A DNA stretch of 64,000 nucleotides from Cenococcum geophilum 1.58 (taxonomy: Eukaryota > Ascomycota > Dothideomycetes > Gloniales > Gloniaceae), in NCBI GenBank assembly GCA_001692895.1, contig KV748181.1:2485640-2549639 (forward strand), given 5' to 3'. The first letter of the stretch is position 1. Every line of letters starts with the position of its first letter. Below the pieces are notes generated by a model. That model saw only the letters and a program-made list of their open reading frames with translations. It was not told the origin of the DNA and made no database searches. Below are positions 1 through 13,044 of this stretch, piece by piece. The position numbers and the translations under genes were made by a program.

Positions 1-1944
1 AACTCCTAGGGTACCTCTTGTACTATTAGCCCATAGACCTTTTAGGGCGGCTTATTTAATAGTTATAATATAGTTCTTAGATAGGATTGGCTTGCGGAAG
101 CAGATCTATTAATTAGCTTCCGTTCTAAATAGTTTATCTAGGGTACTTTAGACCCTAAACGCCTCTAAATAGTTATCCTTAACGCTCTCCTAGCAGACAT
201 TACGGCTGGTAAAATAGTCTATTCACTATAGCTAGAAGACTCCTTCTTTATGCCGGTTATAAATATAATAGAGGACCTATTATTACTGGCAACGAGTACC
301 CATGTAGACCCTTTAGACGTAGAGATACTAGTTATAAATATAGTAGAGGACCTGCCGTTACTAGCAGCGAGTACCTATAGAGACCCTCCGGTGCTAGCGT
401 AGATTACCTATATATAAGGGGGAGGTAATTAAAACCCTAAAACTATTAAGTATACTATAGCAGAGCTATATACACTCTCTATATAAGTATACCTATAAAA
501 CGCATATCGGCTACACCCTTCTCTTCACTAGCTCCTAGAAGCATACTACTATATAATAGTTGCTTTAACCTTTATAGCCCCCGGCCTGCTAGATATATAT
601 AAGGAGGAAATTAATATCTTCTCTAATAAGCTAGCAAGCATACTATCGCAGAACTCTAAGTACGACCATATAATTAACTTAGAAGAAGGTAAAACGCTAC
701 TATAAATGCCCCTCTATAACCTCTTATAAAAAGAGTTATAGATCTTACGGGAGTACCTAGATAGTGCTTTTAAAAAGGGCTAAATTAGGCCTAGTAAGTC
801 GCCTGCTAGAGCGCCTATCCTCTTTATACTAAAAGCAGACGGTATAATATGGCTATATATTAACTATAGACGCCTAAACAAGATTATAATTAAAAATCGG
901 TACCCCCTATTGCTAGTTAGTAAACTCTTTAATAGGTTTAGCTATGCGAAGATATTTATAAAGCTAGATCTTTGTAATGCATACTATAGGATTTATATTA
1001 AAAAGGGAGATAAATAGAAGACCGCATTTAAGACACGCTACGGTCACTTTAAGTACCTAGTAATGCCCTTTAGTTTTACTAACGCCCCTATAACATTTTA
1101 GAGCTATATTTATAAAGCTCTAGAAACCCTAGTAGATACTATTTATATAGTTTACCTAGATAATATTCTTATCTACTTAAATAATAAGGATAAGCACGTT
1201 AAGTATGTTAAGTAGGTACTATAACAGCTCCGCGCTTAGGGCCTATACGCCAAACTATTAAAATGTATCTTTTATACTAAGAACGTTAAGTTCCTAGGCT
1301 TTATTATTACCCTTAGAGGTATTATAATAGACCCTAACCGCGTAAAAGCTATTAAGGAATGGCCTAAGCCTAAGTCCTATAGAGACATCTAGGTCTTCCT
1401 TAGCTTTGCTAACTTCTATAGGCGATTTATCTAGAACTACTTAGATACCATATACCCCCTATACGCATATTTTATATAGGCATATCACAACCTAATGTTA
1501 AATAGGGAGAAGAAGAAGAAACACAAGTTAAAAGGGCCTACTAAATAGTATTAACCCTGGTCCTGGCCTAATAACGCGTAGTAGGCGTTCCGTAAGCTAC
1601 GCACTGTATTTATATAGGCTCCTCTACTTCGCCACTTTAACCTTAATTTACCCCTAATAGTAATTACTAACGCTTCTAACTATGCCTATAGCGGTATACT
1701 TCTACAGCCTTTAGAGTAAGGAGATTAACTCTACTAGCACCCGATCGCTTATTATAGTTAGAAGCTTACTAGCCTAGAAGTATAATATAATACGCATAAT
1801 AAAGAACTACTCGCTATAGTGTAATGCTTTAAGACGTGGCGCCATTACCTTAAATACGCCGCGTATATAACGCGCGTACTCTATAATTATAATAATCTTA
1901 GGTATTTTATAACTACTAAAAGCTTATCTACTCGCCAGGCCCGG
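1..1944 (+). mobile_element. Gypsy element G1, left piece (starts outside window)
   Basis: This is a fossil Ty3/Gypsy retrotransposon on the plus strand whose 5' end lies left of the window. Traces of the protease/linker region occupy roughly 1-780. The reverse-transcriptase core lies at about 780-1400, with recognisable RT text such as LYINYRRLNK and YIVYLDNILIYL. RNase H runs from about 1570 to the break at 1944. The piece stops where G2 is inserted and the same element resumes at 9895; the 5-bp duplications are cccgg (1940-1944) and cccag (9895-9899). It is heavily eroded with many breaks, dominated by RIP-type transitions, so it is old. The family assignment is secure from the RT and RNase H order. 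Confidence 0.88.
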
Positions 1945-2369
1945 TATAACGGAACCTTATAGCAAGAACTACGATGGGCTCGTTATTGGGCTAGGTATAT
2001 AGGTAATGCAAGTATAGAAGTCAACAACGTAATAATAACTAGTGGAGTGGTTGCCCAACAGATTAACTCTAATTATATTCTAAGAATTACTATAAGGGAG
2101 AAACTATCTAGGTAGGGACTAAGGGTCCTTAAATATACAACCGTACTCCTATAAAATCCTTTTTATATATAATATACATCTTATACATAAGGTACGTAAG
2201 TTCCTCTTATTTCTCTTATTTAATACGTAGTATATTATATAACCTCGGTTACTATTCCTCGTTATATAGTTCTACCAGCTCTATCCTAAACTATACTTAA
2301 ATTAACTAACTAGCTTCTTCCGTCTCTTCTCTAAGTAGTTATAATATTATACTTAAAGCGTCCGTAATA
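1945..2369 (-). repeat. 3' LTR of G2
   Basis: This is a 425-bp direct repeat of 9470-9894, starting tataacgg and ending cgtaata on the plus strand. It corresponds to TG...CA ends after C-to-T erosion. Differences from its partner look like transitions only. Confidence 0.92.
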
Positions 2370-5300
2370 CTATCTCCCTCCTCTCTATCTTTGTCCTTAA
2401 AGATTTAAAACATCTCTAAGTTGTTTACTAGAGGTATAATATTCGTTTAATTAATTTGGTTAATATTATTACTTATTATACCTAAAGCAATTTCTTCTTT
2501 ATACGCCCAACGTCGTGCCCGTACTGTTGCTGCAATATTATCTCTTAGTGAGATTATACTATCTCCGTATTCTTGTTGTTTAAAAGAGAGATTAGTTTAT
2601 ATTATATTGGCGAACCTATCTTTGTAACAACTGTCCTCTTACTTAGAGTGCACTAAAGCGAATATTTGTTTATCCTATGACGTTTACTCTACCTCTAATG
2701 CTAAATATACGCGACCTATTACTCTTAATAGCCGTCTAGTTCCCTAATTAATTTGTTTTAGGGTCTTATGTTTAATCTACTGCTGCGCGGCTAGATAGTA
2801 AACTATCTTAAGCCCTTACTAAGTTAGAACGTTCTTAGGATGCGGAACAGAAAGCCCTAGATGCTTATATTACGGCGTCTGCTCATTTACTCCGTCTTAA
2901 GAAGGTTTATAAAAAGGTCTATTTTAAGGAGTAGAAACTTATAGAATAAGGTTTATAGGAGCTTAGTAATAAAAGAATGGATTCTCTTCTAACTAAGAAG
3001 GAAATAGATTTAAGTAGTTTAGTAACTGCTCTTCTTAGGTCCCCCTTAGGTAACTCTTTTTTTAGCAATCCTTCTTTATTAATGCTGCCTAACCTAATTT
3101 CTTCTAATACTCCTATACCTTTCTTATAGCATTCTTTAAATTCTCTAGTAGCTCCTAGGTAGTCTTATTATAGCCTATTCACTTAACCTTATACTATATT
3201 TCGTTATTAATGTCTTTATAATTAACGATTTTTAAAACTTATTATTTATCTTCTTCCTATCCTCTATATATGTCTGCTTTATAAGCTAGTGGCTTAATAT
3301 TCCCATATACTAGTTTTAGCATTGCGATATATTATATAGGGTAGATCTTTATTTTGGCTAGTAGGTTTAACTTAAATATAACCGGTGAAATCCTCTATGT
3401 AATTTTAAAAGGTCCTAGTCTAATATAGTTTAACTTCTTGCTTAGCCGTCGACTCTTAAAATTTTTATATAGTAGCTATACTTTATCTCCCTCCTTAAGA
3501 TCTAGTCCCTTAGATCTCTTAGCATTATAGTACCTTTTTATTCTCTCTTATACTTTCTTTACTAATTTTATAAGGTCTATATAAAGATTTATTAACGTCT
3601 TTATTCTTTCTTTAGCTGTGCTACTTATCTTCTTTACTTATTGTGGTAATAACGATATTCTTAGCTCGTACCTATAATTTACCTTAATTAGTAATATGCC
3701 TATTCCTTTCTATAGTGTTATATTATATATAAACTGCGTAACTAGTAATAATAATACCTAATTATTTTATGTGTAATTAATATAATGCCTTAGATACTAT
3801 TCTAGCGTCTAATTTAATCTTTCTATTTAACCGTCTATCTATAGATAATATACGGTAGAAGTTACTGCTTAAACTCCTTACTCCGCTAAGAATACCTTCT
3901 AGAATGCTACTATAAATCTTAGATCTCTATCTAATATAATCTTACTTAGTGCTTTGTGCCTTACGAACACTTCTTTAATATAGATTTTAGCAATATCTTC
4001 TGCTAAGATTTCTTCTGTGTATGCTATAAAGTATCCCTACTTTATAAGCTTATCTACTATTACTAAGATTATATTATAATCTTGCCTGGTAATAGGATCT
4101 CTTAACTTTAGCAACTTAATAATAAAGTCCTATAATATAACCTCCTATGGTCTTTCTAGTATTTTAATAGGTTATAGCCCTTTATATAGCTTATGCCTTA
4201 TTAGTTTATTTCTTTAGTAATCTAGATACTCCTTTATTACTTTTCTTGCGATATTCTAGATTCTATTAATAATATATTCTTCCTAAAGTCTTAATACTAA
4301 GCCTATTGCTCTATTATGTCCTTAGGTTATTCCCTTATGAAAATCTTCTATAAAATGCTCTACTATACTTCTTAGGATATACGTCGCTTTTTAATTCTTG
4401 TATATGTCTATCTATAGATCTTCTAGCTATACCTTTAGAATTCTTTATATTTAAAAGCTCTTTAGTGACTTATAAGTTTTCTCTAGTTCTTCCTAAGTTG
4501 CTATAATTTTTAGATAATTATACCTAATCAATCCGTCTATATCTTTTTGTAGTAAAGCCCCTAATAGCTTCTTATTATTTTATAGTTTAGCCTTTTAACT
4601 TAGAGTATCCGCTCGTATATTGTCTGTACCTTTAGTATACTAAATCTTAAAATAGTATTCTATAAGCATCTCTACCCATCTAACCTATCTTTAGTTAAGT
4701 TTCTTTATTATTAGGAATCCTGTTAGGTTCTTATAATCTATTTTAACTATAAATAGTTTTTCTATACCTTATAAGAATGCTCTCTATTTTTTTAATACTA
4801 TAACTATACCTAATAACTCCTTATTATAGATATTATAGTTTAACTCTAGTAATATTATCTTCCGACTATAATATACCACTAGGTGCTATCTATCTTAATA
4901 TTTCTATATAAAGTACGCCCTTAGTATATAGTCTAATATATCTATTTCTATAACTATTTCTAGTCCTAGTTAATAGATCTTTAGAACTAGTTCCTAGGTA
5001 AATAACTCTTTAACTTTCTTAAAGAGTTCTCTTTATTCCTTTCCCCATGCCTATAGTTCTTCTTTCTTTATTAATCGCGTAAATGGCTTAACGTTCTTTA
5101 ACTATTACGCTATAAACCTTCTGCAGTAATTATAAAACCCTAGAAATAATCTTAACTATATAACGTTCTCCAGTTCTTACTAATTTACTATAGCCTTAAT
5201 CTTCTTTAGATCTATACTAAGTTGGCCTAGTTTAATAATAAATTTAATAAAATTGGTCTTCCTAGTAAAGAACTCGCATTTCTTAATTGCTACTAGCATC

Positions 5301-7691
5301 TGTTCTTCTTATAGTCTCTTTAAAACCTATTTAATATATTCCCCGTATTCTTTTTTAGTTATTAAGTAGATAATAATATTATTAAGGTATACTATAATAA
5401 ACTCATCTAAGTGTTTTCCTAATATATTGTTAATACGCTTCTAAAACGTTACTAGTGCGTTTATAAGCCCGAATTATATAATTAATAGTTTATATAGTCC
5501 TTTCTTTAACCTAAAGGCTGCCTTCTATTCGTTACCTTCCTTAATTCTAATCTAATAGTACGCCTATCTTAGATCTATCTTTATAAAGATTTACGCATTA
5601 CCTATCCTATCTTAGATTTTGCTAATTAAGGGTAAAGGATACCTATCCTTTCTAGTAATGCTGTTTAACTGCCTATAGTTAATATATAATCTAAGCTTTC
5701 TATTTTTCTTTAGTACGAACAGTACTAAATATCCTGCTAATAACTGCGATGGTTTAATATATCCCTTTTATAAGTTCTTCTAGATAAACTCTTTAAGTGC
5801 TCTACCTTCTTCTTTAGTAAGCTTATAGATTAGAAAGAACTTTAAACTTATTTCTAGTTCTAACTCTATTTTATAGTCCTATACTGTATAATCTAACAGC
5901 TTTTTACTTTCTATTGACTATAGTTTCTTGCCGTATTTATAGTATCTCTTTAGTATATAACTTAGTCCTTTTTCTATTTTTTTATAGGTTGCTCCTACTT
6001 AGTACTATACTAACTTGGCTTATTGTCGCATCTTATATTATTAAGTATCTCTAATATTAACCTAACCTATAATCTAATTAATTCTTAGATTATACTCCTA
6101 TAACTAAGGCATTCCTAATACTGCCTTATCCCGTCCTAATAGTAGGATATTAAAAGACATCTCAATTCGTCTCCCTTTAATAGTTATCTAAATTAGTCCT
6201 ATTTTAAGATTAATAATCCCTCCTCCGTAGGCTATTAGATCTCCTAAAATTATAACTAATAGGTAAGGTTACTCCTTCTGTCTATAAGGTAGTCCTATTT
6301 TTTTTAACTACTGCTAGCGAGATATAGTTCCGCGTTGCTCTACTATCTATTAGCGCCTTAAACTGCTAATCTTACTAATTAATTCGTAAATTTAGGTGCC
6401 GTCCTTAAATTCCTTTAAGGGTCTAAGGTTCTACTACTGGCTCCCTCTAGTCCTATAGGCCTCTACTTTTCCTAACTATTAGCTGCTTAATCCTATCGCG
6501 CTTGGCTTACTCTTTAGCTAATACCTAGTTTGCTTTTTATCTTTAATATGCTATAGACACGTATTCTTTAGGCATTCCCACTACTATTATTTATCTAAGT
6601 ATTTTTCCGTAAGGAATCTTTCTGGCTAAAGTATTAAATTTCCTTCCTCTTAGACCTCTGCTGGATGCCATCTATATATATATTTAGCATTCCTATACTA
6701 TTGTTTATCTATTATCTAGTATATCCTTATAGGGTATTTCTAATTCTTTTCCTTTAGATTCTTATACATCTTATATATATTATCTACGCATGCAATCCAT
6801 AATAGCGTATAGTATGCTAGGTGCTTTAGGTTAACTCTTAACTTATCTTTATCTTTAAGTTTAAACCTTTATTATACTAATCTAAATATTATAACTTTAT
6901 TTACAGGTACTAAAATGCGTCTTTTACTTCTTTAGTCCTCTAATCGTTCCTTTAGATCCTTTAATATTATAATTAAGGCTCCTTTAATATGCGTTATAGC
7001 CTTTTTGGTAATTAGGTAGTCCTAGATAACTTTTTTATCCAACCACATATAGAAATCTTCCTACTTATCGTTATACCTCTGCCTATACCATTTTTGGTAT
7101 AACTACTGGAGTATATACAGCTTGTCCGTAAGAAAGTATCTTCTTATTACTACGTCGTAATAGCCCTTTATATATCGTTCTTTAAACCTAGTAGGGATCT
7201 CTAAATCCTCTTTATCTTCCAGTTTAGTAAGCTATTTAGCTCTTAGTATGCCTACCCTAGGCCTATTAGTAATTCTTTATACTAGCGCTCTATTCCTAGT
7301 ACGTCCTAATATACTAGATCTCTTATCTAGTTTTTGCTCTTACTATGCGATAATTCTTTGCCTAAACTCTTCTATAGTTTCTTTTAGTTTATGTCTTACG
7401 CTTAGATCCTTAAAGTTTTCTTACTTCTTAATCTTAATACTAATATTTTAATCCTTAGGCCAAACACTATATTCCCCTAGTAAGTCCTCTAGGTCTATAT
7501 ATCTGTCTCCTAGTCTAACTACTATTTACACTATAGATTCTCTAATCTATAAAGAAGTCTCTTGCCTCTTATTTATTAGTGTCTTTATTTATTCTCTAAA
7601 TTCCTAACCCCTTTAGATTCTCGATCCCGAGCTTGCTTTTACCTTAAGCTTTACTCTTACCTTAGTCTAACTAGGCTTACTTAGTGTTCTT

Positions 7692-7893
7692 ATCTCGTCT
7701 TAAGAGTCTTAAATCTCACTTATTTTATCTTAAGAATCTTATGCCTTTAGGAAACTTCGTCCTAAGCTTATTCGTATTTTACTAAACTAAGCCGTTGCTC
7801 TGCTCTATCGGTTATCGTCCGTTATAGGTCCTTAAGCTTACCTTATCTCGTCTTAAGAATCTTAGTCGTCTCTTATCTTATCTTAAGAATCTT
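7692..7893 (-). repeat. Short repeats inside the G2 gag/linker region
   Basis: Four copies of a roughly 17-bp unit (TCTTAAGAATCTTA core) occur near 7692-7712, 7725-7741, 7846-7866 and 7875-7893. In the minus reading frame this gives a repeated short basic peptide (LRFLRRD-like). No function can be assigned; a repetitive linker is the simplest reading. Confidence 0.6.
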
Positions 7894-9469
7894 AAGCTTT
7901 TAGCCTTTTGCCTTTATTAAGTGCTAAAGTAGCTTATTATCCTACTTCTCTTACATCTTATAAAGCGATAGATATTGTGTCTAGTAGGGTCTTAATCCCT
8001 ACTAATGTTTCCTATTCTGTAGTGGAATTATCCCCTGCTTCTAGTATAACATCTCTAAGGTCTGCTCGCTCCTAGTAAGCGGCCTATATTACCTTATTAT
8101 TATAAAATACTTTACCTACGTTAAATTTATTGTCCTTAATATCTAATCTATAAACTAGTTTATTAGTTCCTCTATATCCTGTAGGTTATAGCTCTTGCGG
8201 CTAATAGCCTACGCCATACTTAGCGTCCTTATAAATTTGGTATGTATTATTATAACAAAACGTAAAACTTTTAATTAAACATTCTTTTGTTTCTTGTAGT
8301 ATATTATCGTCCCTTTATATATATATATCGTCTACTAGTCTTATGCCCTTTACTACGTAGTAACTCTACCTACTTCTACAGTTTCTGACATAATAACCCT
8401 GTTTTTTGTAATTTATGTAAGCTCCTTTTTTAAACCATTTTTCTTACTATAGAGTCCGCCTAAATATCTTCTGCTACTAAGATCCCTAATTTGGCCTTTG
8501 CTCCTTAAACCCTTAATTACTTAATCCTTATCCTTTAGGTTTCCACGGTTTCTTACTCCATCTCTTATAGGCTTCTTTAGTACCACTTAGGTCTATTAGC
8601 TCTACGCTATACTATAGTTTTTAACTTAGCTTTAGTCGTTATATACTCTACGCCTTATATAACTATAGAACTCTATTCTAACCTCTCTTAGCCTATTCCC
8701 TTTAGTAGATCTAATTATTAATCTTAATTACTTAATCTATTAGTTCCCTTAGGGTGTTCGCATCTTCTATTAGGATAATTACGTCCTAAACTTTAGCCTT
8801 AAGTCCTTACTTATACTGTACTATAAGCGCCCTATTATTCCACTCTACTTATATTGCTAACATCTAGAACTACGTTATATACTTAATCGCTAAGGTTTAT
8901 TACGTAATATCTTAGAGTTTTCTTTCTACTATAGTTGTTGCTTCTAGGTCTCTAAATATCTAGGTAAGTCGTTTTATAAATCTATTCTAGCTTAAGAACA
9001 TAAACCGTACCTCTTAGTTAGTAGTTATTATACCATTCGCTTATATCTCTATTAGGTAAGGCTTAAACCATTTAAGTACCCTTCCTATTAAGAACAATCC
9101 TGCGTACGCTATTTAATCCATAGGTGTTACCAGCTTTACTCCTTCCTGTGTAACCTTAAAGTGCATTTATATTAGGAATCCTTTAAGCTTTAATCTCTTT
9201 CCCGAGTATTTTTTAATTAATAGTAACTTAACCTTTGCTACGCCTATCCCGTTAATCCTGTTTTCCAATATCGCATTATTTTCTATTAGCTAGTTAACTA
9301 TCTCTTATAGTTGTCCGACTGTTATAGGTTGCTATAAGTTAGTGTCTGCTATACTAGTGTTGTTACCTAACCTTAAAGTAGTTACCGCCGTTAATGGCGT
9401 TGTGGTGGCTGCTTTTAGTAGCATGTTATTTAACTTTCTATATTTAATACTGTAACTAGGTAGTAATTA

Positions 9470-9894
9470 TATAACGGAACCTTATAGCAAGAACTATAAT
9501 AGGCTTGTTATTAAGCTAGGTATATAGGTAATATAAGTATAAAAGTTAATAACGTAATAATAACTGGTGGAGTGGTTGCCTAATAGATTAACTCTAATTA
9601 TATTCTAAGAATTACTATAAGGGAGGAACTATCTAGGTAGGGACTAAGGGTCCTTAAATACACAACCGTACTCCTATAAAATCCTTCTTATATATAATAT
9701 ACGTCTTATATATAAGGTACGTAAGTTCCTCTTGTTCCTCTTGTTTAATACGTAGCACATTATATAACCTTAGTTACCATTTCTCGTCACATGGTTTTAC
9801 CGGCTCTATCCTAGACCGTGCTTAAATTAACCAACTAGCTTCTTCCGTCTTTTCTCTAAGTAGTTATAATATCGTACTTAAAGCGTCCGTAATA
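9470..9894 (-). repeat. 5' LTR of G2
   Basis: This is the partner of 1945-2369, with the same 425-bp length. For a minus-strand element it is the upstream LTR, so the primer-binding site should lie just left of 9470; I could not match that stretch to a named tRNA. Confidence 0.92.
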
Positions 9895-12212
9895 CCCAGT
9901 ATACTAAAAAACTAGCTAAGTTTAATTTTAAGATTAAATATAAGCTAGGTAAGACAAATCCTACTAATATACTATCCCGGCGCCCGGATTATACTAAAGG
10001 CTTTAAAGATAGCAGTAAGAGGATAATCCTTAATGCTATACTGCCTATATTATAGCAAAAGTTGCGGGTTATAGGCCTTATAGGCGGCCCTAGTGCTACT
10101 ATATTAAACTAGTGAGTAGTATACGTATAGTATACGAGCGACCTTTATAAACTTGGCGCTGGTAGACTAAAGCGTCCTACTATTCTCTTTAAGACCACTT
10201 TAACTAGCCTAATGGCGCTTAACCCTAGGGAAGACCCCTTAGCCTAGGCTATAGTCCTTTATAATAACCTAGTGAGTTACCTACGTATTATACGTTACTT
10301 TACTAGCACCAACTTAGCGTAAAGTCTCGTGCTACGGTAAGAGGTAGTAGTAGCTACCTTAGTTAAAACGGCGTTTATAAAACACCCCCCTAAGTTACTA
10401 GTTAATTTTATTTATGGAGTATAAAAAAGGGACGCCTTTATACGCTCTATATATAATTAGTTAACCTAGAAATAAGTTCCCGCCGGTAATAAGAACTATA
10501 CCCTTAATAATTAAGGACTCCTAAGGTAAAATAATAAGGTTTAGGTGCCGAATTGCATACTACTATAATAGGAGATCCTTAAGTAAAATCATGACGATCC
10601 TATAGGCGGCCACTATAGTTTTAACTATACCTTTAAGGTAATCGCATAAAAGTATACTTAGAACGGCCTTACCTAGGACCTCCGCAAATACCTAGATAAT
10701 TATAATACCTGCTAACGCTCCAAATCGCGCCGCTATAAACCCTATGGTGAGCTACAGCCTCTCTAAGCCCCTACCTAAGCCTAGTAGCATTATTTACTTA
10801 ACTTTATTACGGATTTTCTAGAGTCTAAGACTCCTAATAGCGTAGAGTATAACTCTATTCTTATCCTTATAGACCGTTTTATAAAGCTAATACGCTACTA
10901 TTCAGTATATAAGATAATTAATGCTACGCAACTCGCAGAACTCTTATTTAGAGTCTTTACGTAAATAGGGCCTCTAAATAATATCGTCTTTAATAGGGGT
11001 AGTGTATTTACGAGTGAGTACTAGAGCACTATATACTACCATCTCCGCGTTTAACGTAAACTTAGCACTATATTCTACCCGTAGATAGATAGTTAGATAA
11101 AGCGTTAGAACTAGGAGCTTAAGGTATACCTACGTATATTTACAAACTAGGAATAGTCTAATTAGGCCTCCCTACTTAAAGAAGCAGCCTTTACCTATAA
11201 CTTTAAAGTCTATACTATAACAAAGCGTTCCCCTATTAAGCTTACCTATAGCTAGCTACTAAACGTCCCGGACGGAGTCCCGGATAGTATTTAAAACACT
11301 TAGCAAGGTAGGGAGGGGTCTAAGTTAACGAATATCCAACTTGCAGAGACGCATTTATAACGCCTACGCCTTATATATAAGGTAGCGGCAGCGTCAATAA
11401 TATACGCCTAAAAGCTTTAGGTAAAATACTATAATTATCACTACCTGGCTAAACACTTCGCCATTAGTAAACAAGTCCTACTCTCCTCTAAGAACATCCG
11501 CACGAAACGTCCCTATAAAAAGCTTAACTATAAGTTTATAGGACCGTTTTAGATCCTAGAGTGCGTAAGGCAGTAAGCATATAAGCTAGAACTTCTACCT
11601 ACTATAGCACGGCTCCACCCAGTCTTTTATATCTCCCTACTAGAGCCTTATAGGTCACGCCCTAGGTTTTAACCCCTGGCAGTAAAAGAGCTTAAAAAAG
11701 GCAGCTGGGAAGTAGAAGTAATTATCGCCTACTAAGATTATACTGGATAACTATAGTACCTTATTAAATAGCTAGGATAGCTAAATAAGTATAATAAATA
11801 GAAATACGAGATAGAACTTAAGAATTGTTAATAACTACTAAATGAGTACCGTAAGCGAAACACCCTAGCCTTATAGCTAAAGCGCAGGCGAAAAGTAAGC
11901 GCCGCTATTAGAATATAACCTATATTAAAGCAGAATAGAGGACGTCCTAAGGGATTAAAGAATAAGTAACAATTACTATAACTTATAGGCAAGGCTATGG
12001 CGTATACTGGCAACGAAGCTTAATTTAGAAAGCACCCTTTCTAGACCTAGTTTGTTACTTTATGCTAGCTAAGCAGATTGTTTATATATTAAAGAATAGG
12101 CCTATTTATAACTGGGGTCTATTTAACTGGGGTCTACAACCTACTAGTAACCTACTAGTGGTAACCTATACTGACAACTTACACTATTTTATATATATAC
12201 TATATAGATAAC

Positions 12213-12445
12213 GCGCAAGGCTAAAGTATAGGTTAGTGGCGGATTTAATAGGTATATAGCCTTACTGTCCTAAACCTAGCTATATATAAGTAACCTATAA
12301 CCTACCCGTAAAATATATATAGCGCTACACCGGTATAGCGTAAGGCTAAAGTAGGGTTAGTGGCGGATTTAATAGGTATATAGCCTTACCGTTTATAAAT
12401 CTAGCTATATGCGAATAACCTATAACTAACCCGCGAGGTACCAGC
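12213..12445. repeat. 125-bp tandem duplication in the G1 3' region
   Basis: Two adjacent copies start at 12213 and 12338, each opening with gcg(c/t)aaggctaaagta and containing the block gcggatttaataggtatata. The second copy is slightly shorter or more diverged at its end. It is non-coding and probably arose by local duplication within the element's 3' untranslated part. Confidence 0.8.
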
Positions 12446-12536
12446 GACTTACTTACGTAAGCGAGCTTTTAGAATATTTCTAGTCTACTAAATTTAGGCG
12501 ACGGTATTAAGCTTTACTAGCTCTACCTATTAAATA

Positions 12537-12582
12537 GACTAATTAGGATTTTCTATGCCGGGCATATAAAATTGCTACTAGC
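12537..12582. repeat. Hairpin motif (imperfect inverted repeat) in G1
   Basis: The left arm (12537-12559, gactaattaggattttctat...) and right arm (12560-12582, ...ataaaattgctactagc) are imperfect reverse complements. The same motif occurs in Gypsy B at 16662-16709, and half-copies lie at both strand-switch junctions of Copia C1. Confidence 0.65.
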
Positions 12583-12631
12583 TTAGTTAAATGTGGGGGA
12601 GTTTTAGTAAGGCAAATCTAACCAATTAAAC

Positions 12632-12654
12632 AACTTTAACCGCCGGTCGAAGTT
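12632..12654. repeat. 23-bp near-palindrome, G1 copy
   Basis: The half-site AACTTTAACCG is followed by its near reverse complement. It lies about 170 bp upstream of the 3' LTR. Matching copies lie in the 3' regions of B, G4 and G6. Confidence 0.75.
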
Positions 12655-12821
12655 CCTTAATATTTTCGCACTGCGTATATGTACTACTTGTCTCTCTATA
12701 CGCAAAATTATAACACTCTTTCCCCTCTAAATTTTTTCCTTACTAAGGTTTTTTATGGGGTTTTATTAAGGCTTAAGTATATAAAGGATTAAGGACGACC
12801 CTTTTTAAAGGGGGGGGGCAT

Positions 12822-13044
12822 TATTAGGTAAAACCTAAGTAGATAGTTATATAGCCGTAAGGTATGGGCGACCCTAGGGCAATCTAGGGGTGACTCGTCC
12901 GTAAGGCACGTGCTCTGCACGTGCCTAGGGAAAACCCTTCCTACCTCGCATATAGACTCCTCCTTTTCCCTTAAGGATTCGTCTGTCTATACAATATACC
13001 TATTGTTCTATTATTGGACTCCCTATCCATATCCTTACCTTATA
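12822..13044 (+). repeat. 3' LTR of G1
   Basis: This LTR starts tattaggtaaaacc directly after a polypurine tract and ends ttaccttata, so the termini are inverted (TGTTAGGTAA/TTACCTTACA before erosion). A second copy in the opposite orientation lies at 32196-32424. The exact termini are uncertain by a few bases because the partner LTR is outside the window. Confidence 0.75.

Larger units (their letters stand above)
1945..9894 (-). mobile_element. Gypsy element G2, full length with both LTRs, nested in G1
   Basis: This is a 7,950-bp LTR retrotransposon read on the minus strand. The LTRs are 425 bp each (1945-2369 and 9470-9894) and the target-site duplication is cccgg/cccag. Reading right to left, gag lies at about 9400-6900 with a CCHC-like knuckle near 8400. 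Protease is near 6700-6200, RT about 5850-5100 ([18 protein letters not shown]) and RNase H about 5050-4600. Integrase runs from about 4550 to 3400 and a chromodomain-like segment lies near 3300-3050. A polypurine tract (pyrimidines on plus, about 2370-2390) borders the 3' LTR. The element is structurally whole but broken many times by RIP; its long readable stretches make it one of the better preserved here. It is younger than G1, which it interrupts. Confidence 0.93.
9895..13044 (+). mobile_element. Gypsy element G1, right piece with integrase and 3' LTR
   Basis: This continues G1 after the G2 insertion. The end of RNase H and the connection lie at about 9900-10050. Integrase spans about 10050-11300, including the zinc-binding and core regions. 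A C-terminal stretch with the typical Gypsy text HPVFYISLLEPYRSRPRF lies near 11610-11670. A chromodomain-like part and a basic, AT-hook-like tail (RGRPKGLKNK, about 11935-11965) follow. A long non-coding 3' region (about 12030-12800) holds a 125-bp tandem duplication, a hairpin motif and a near-palindrome. A purine run ending in nine G (12807-12818) precedes the LTR. It is eroded, with many breaks. Confidence 0.88.

Noticed and set aside
7248-7451. 67-aa plus-strand frame in G2
   Set aside because: It is antisense to G2 gag, with no domain, and is composition driven.
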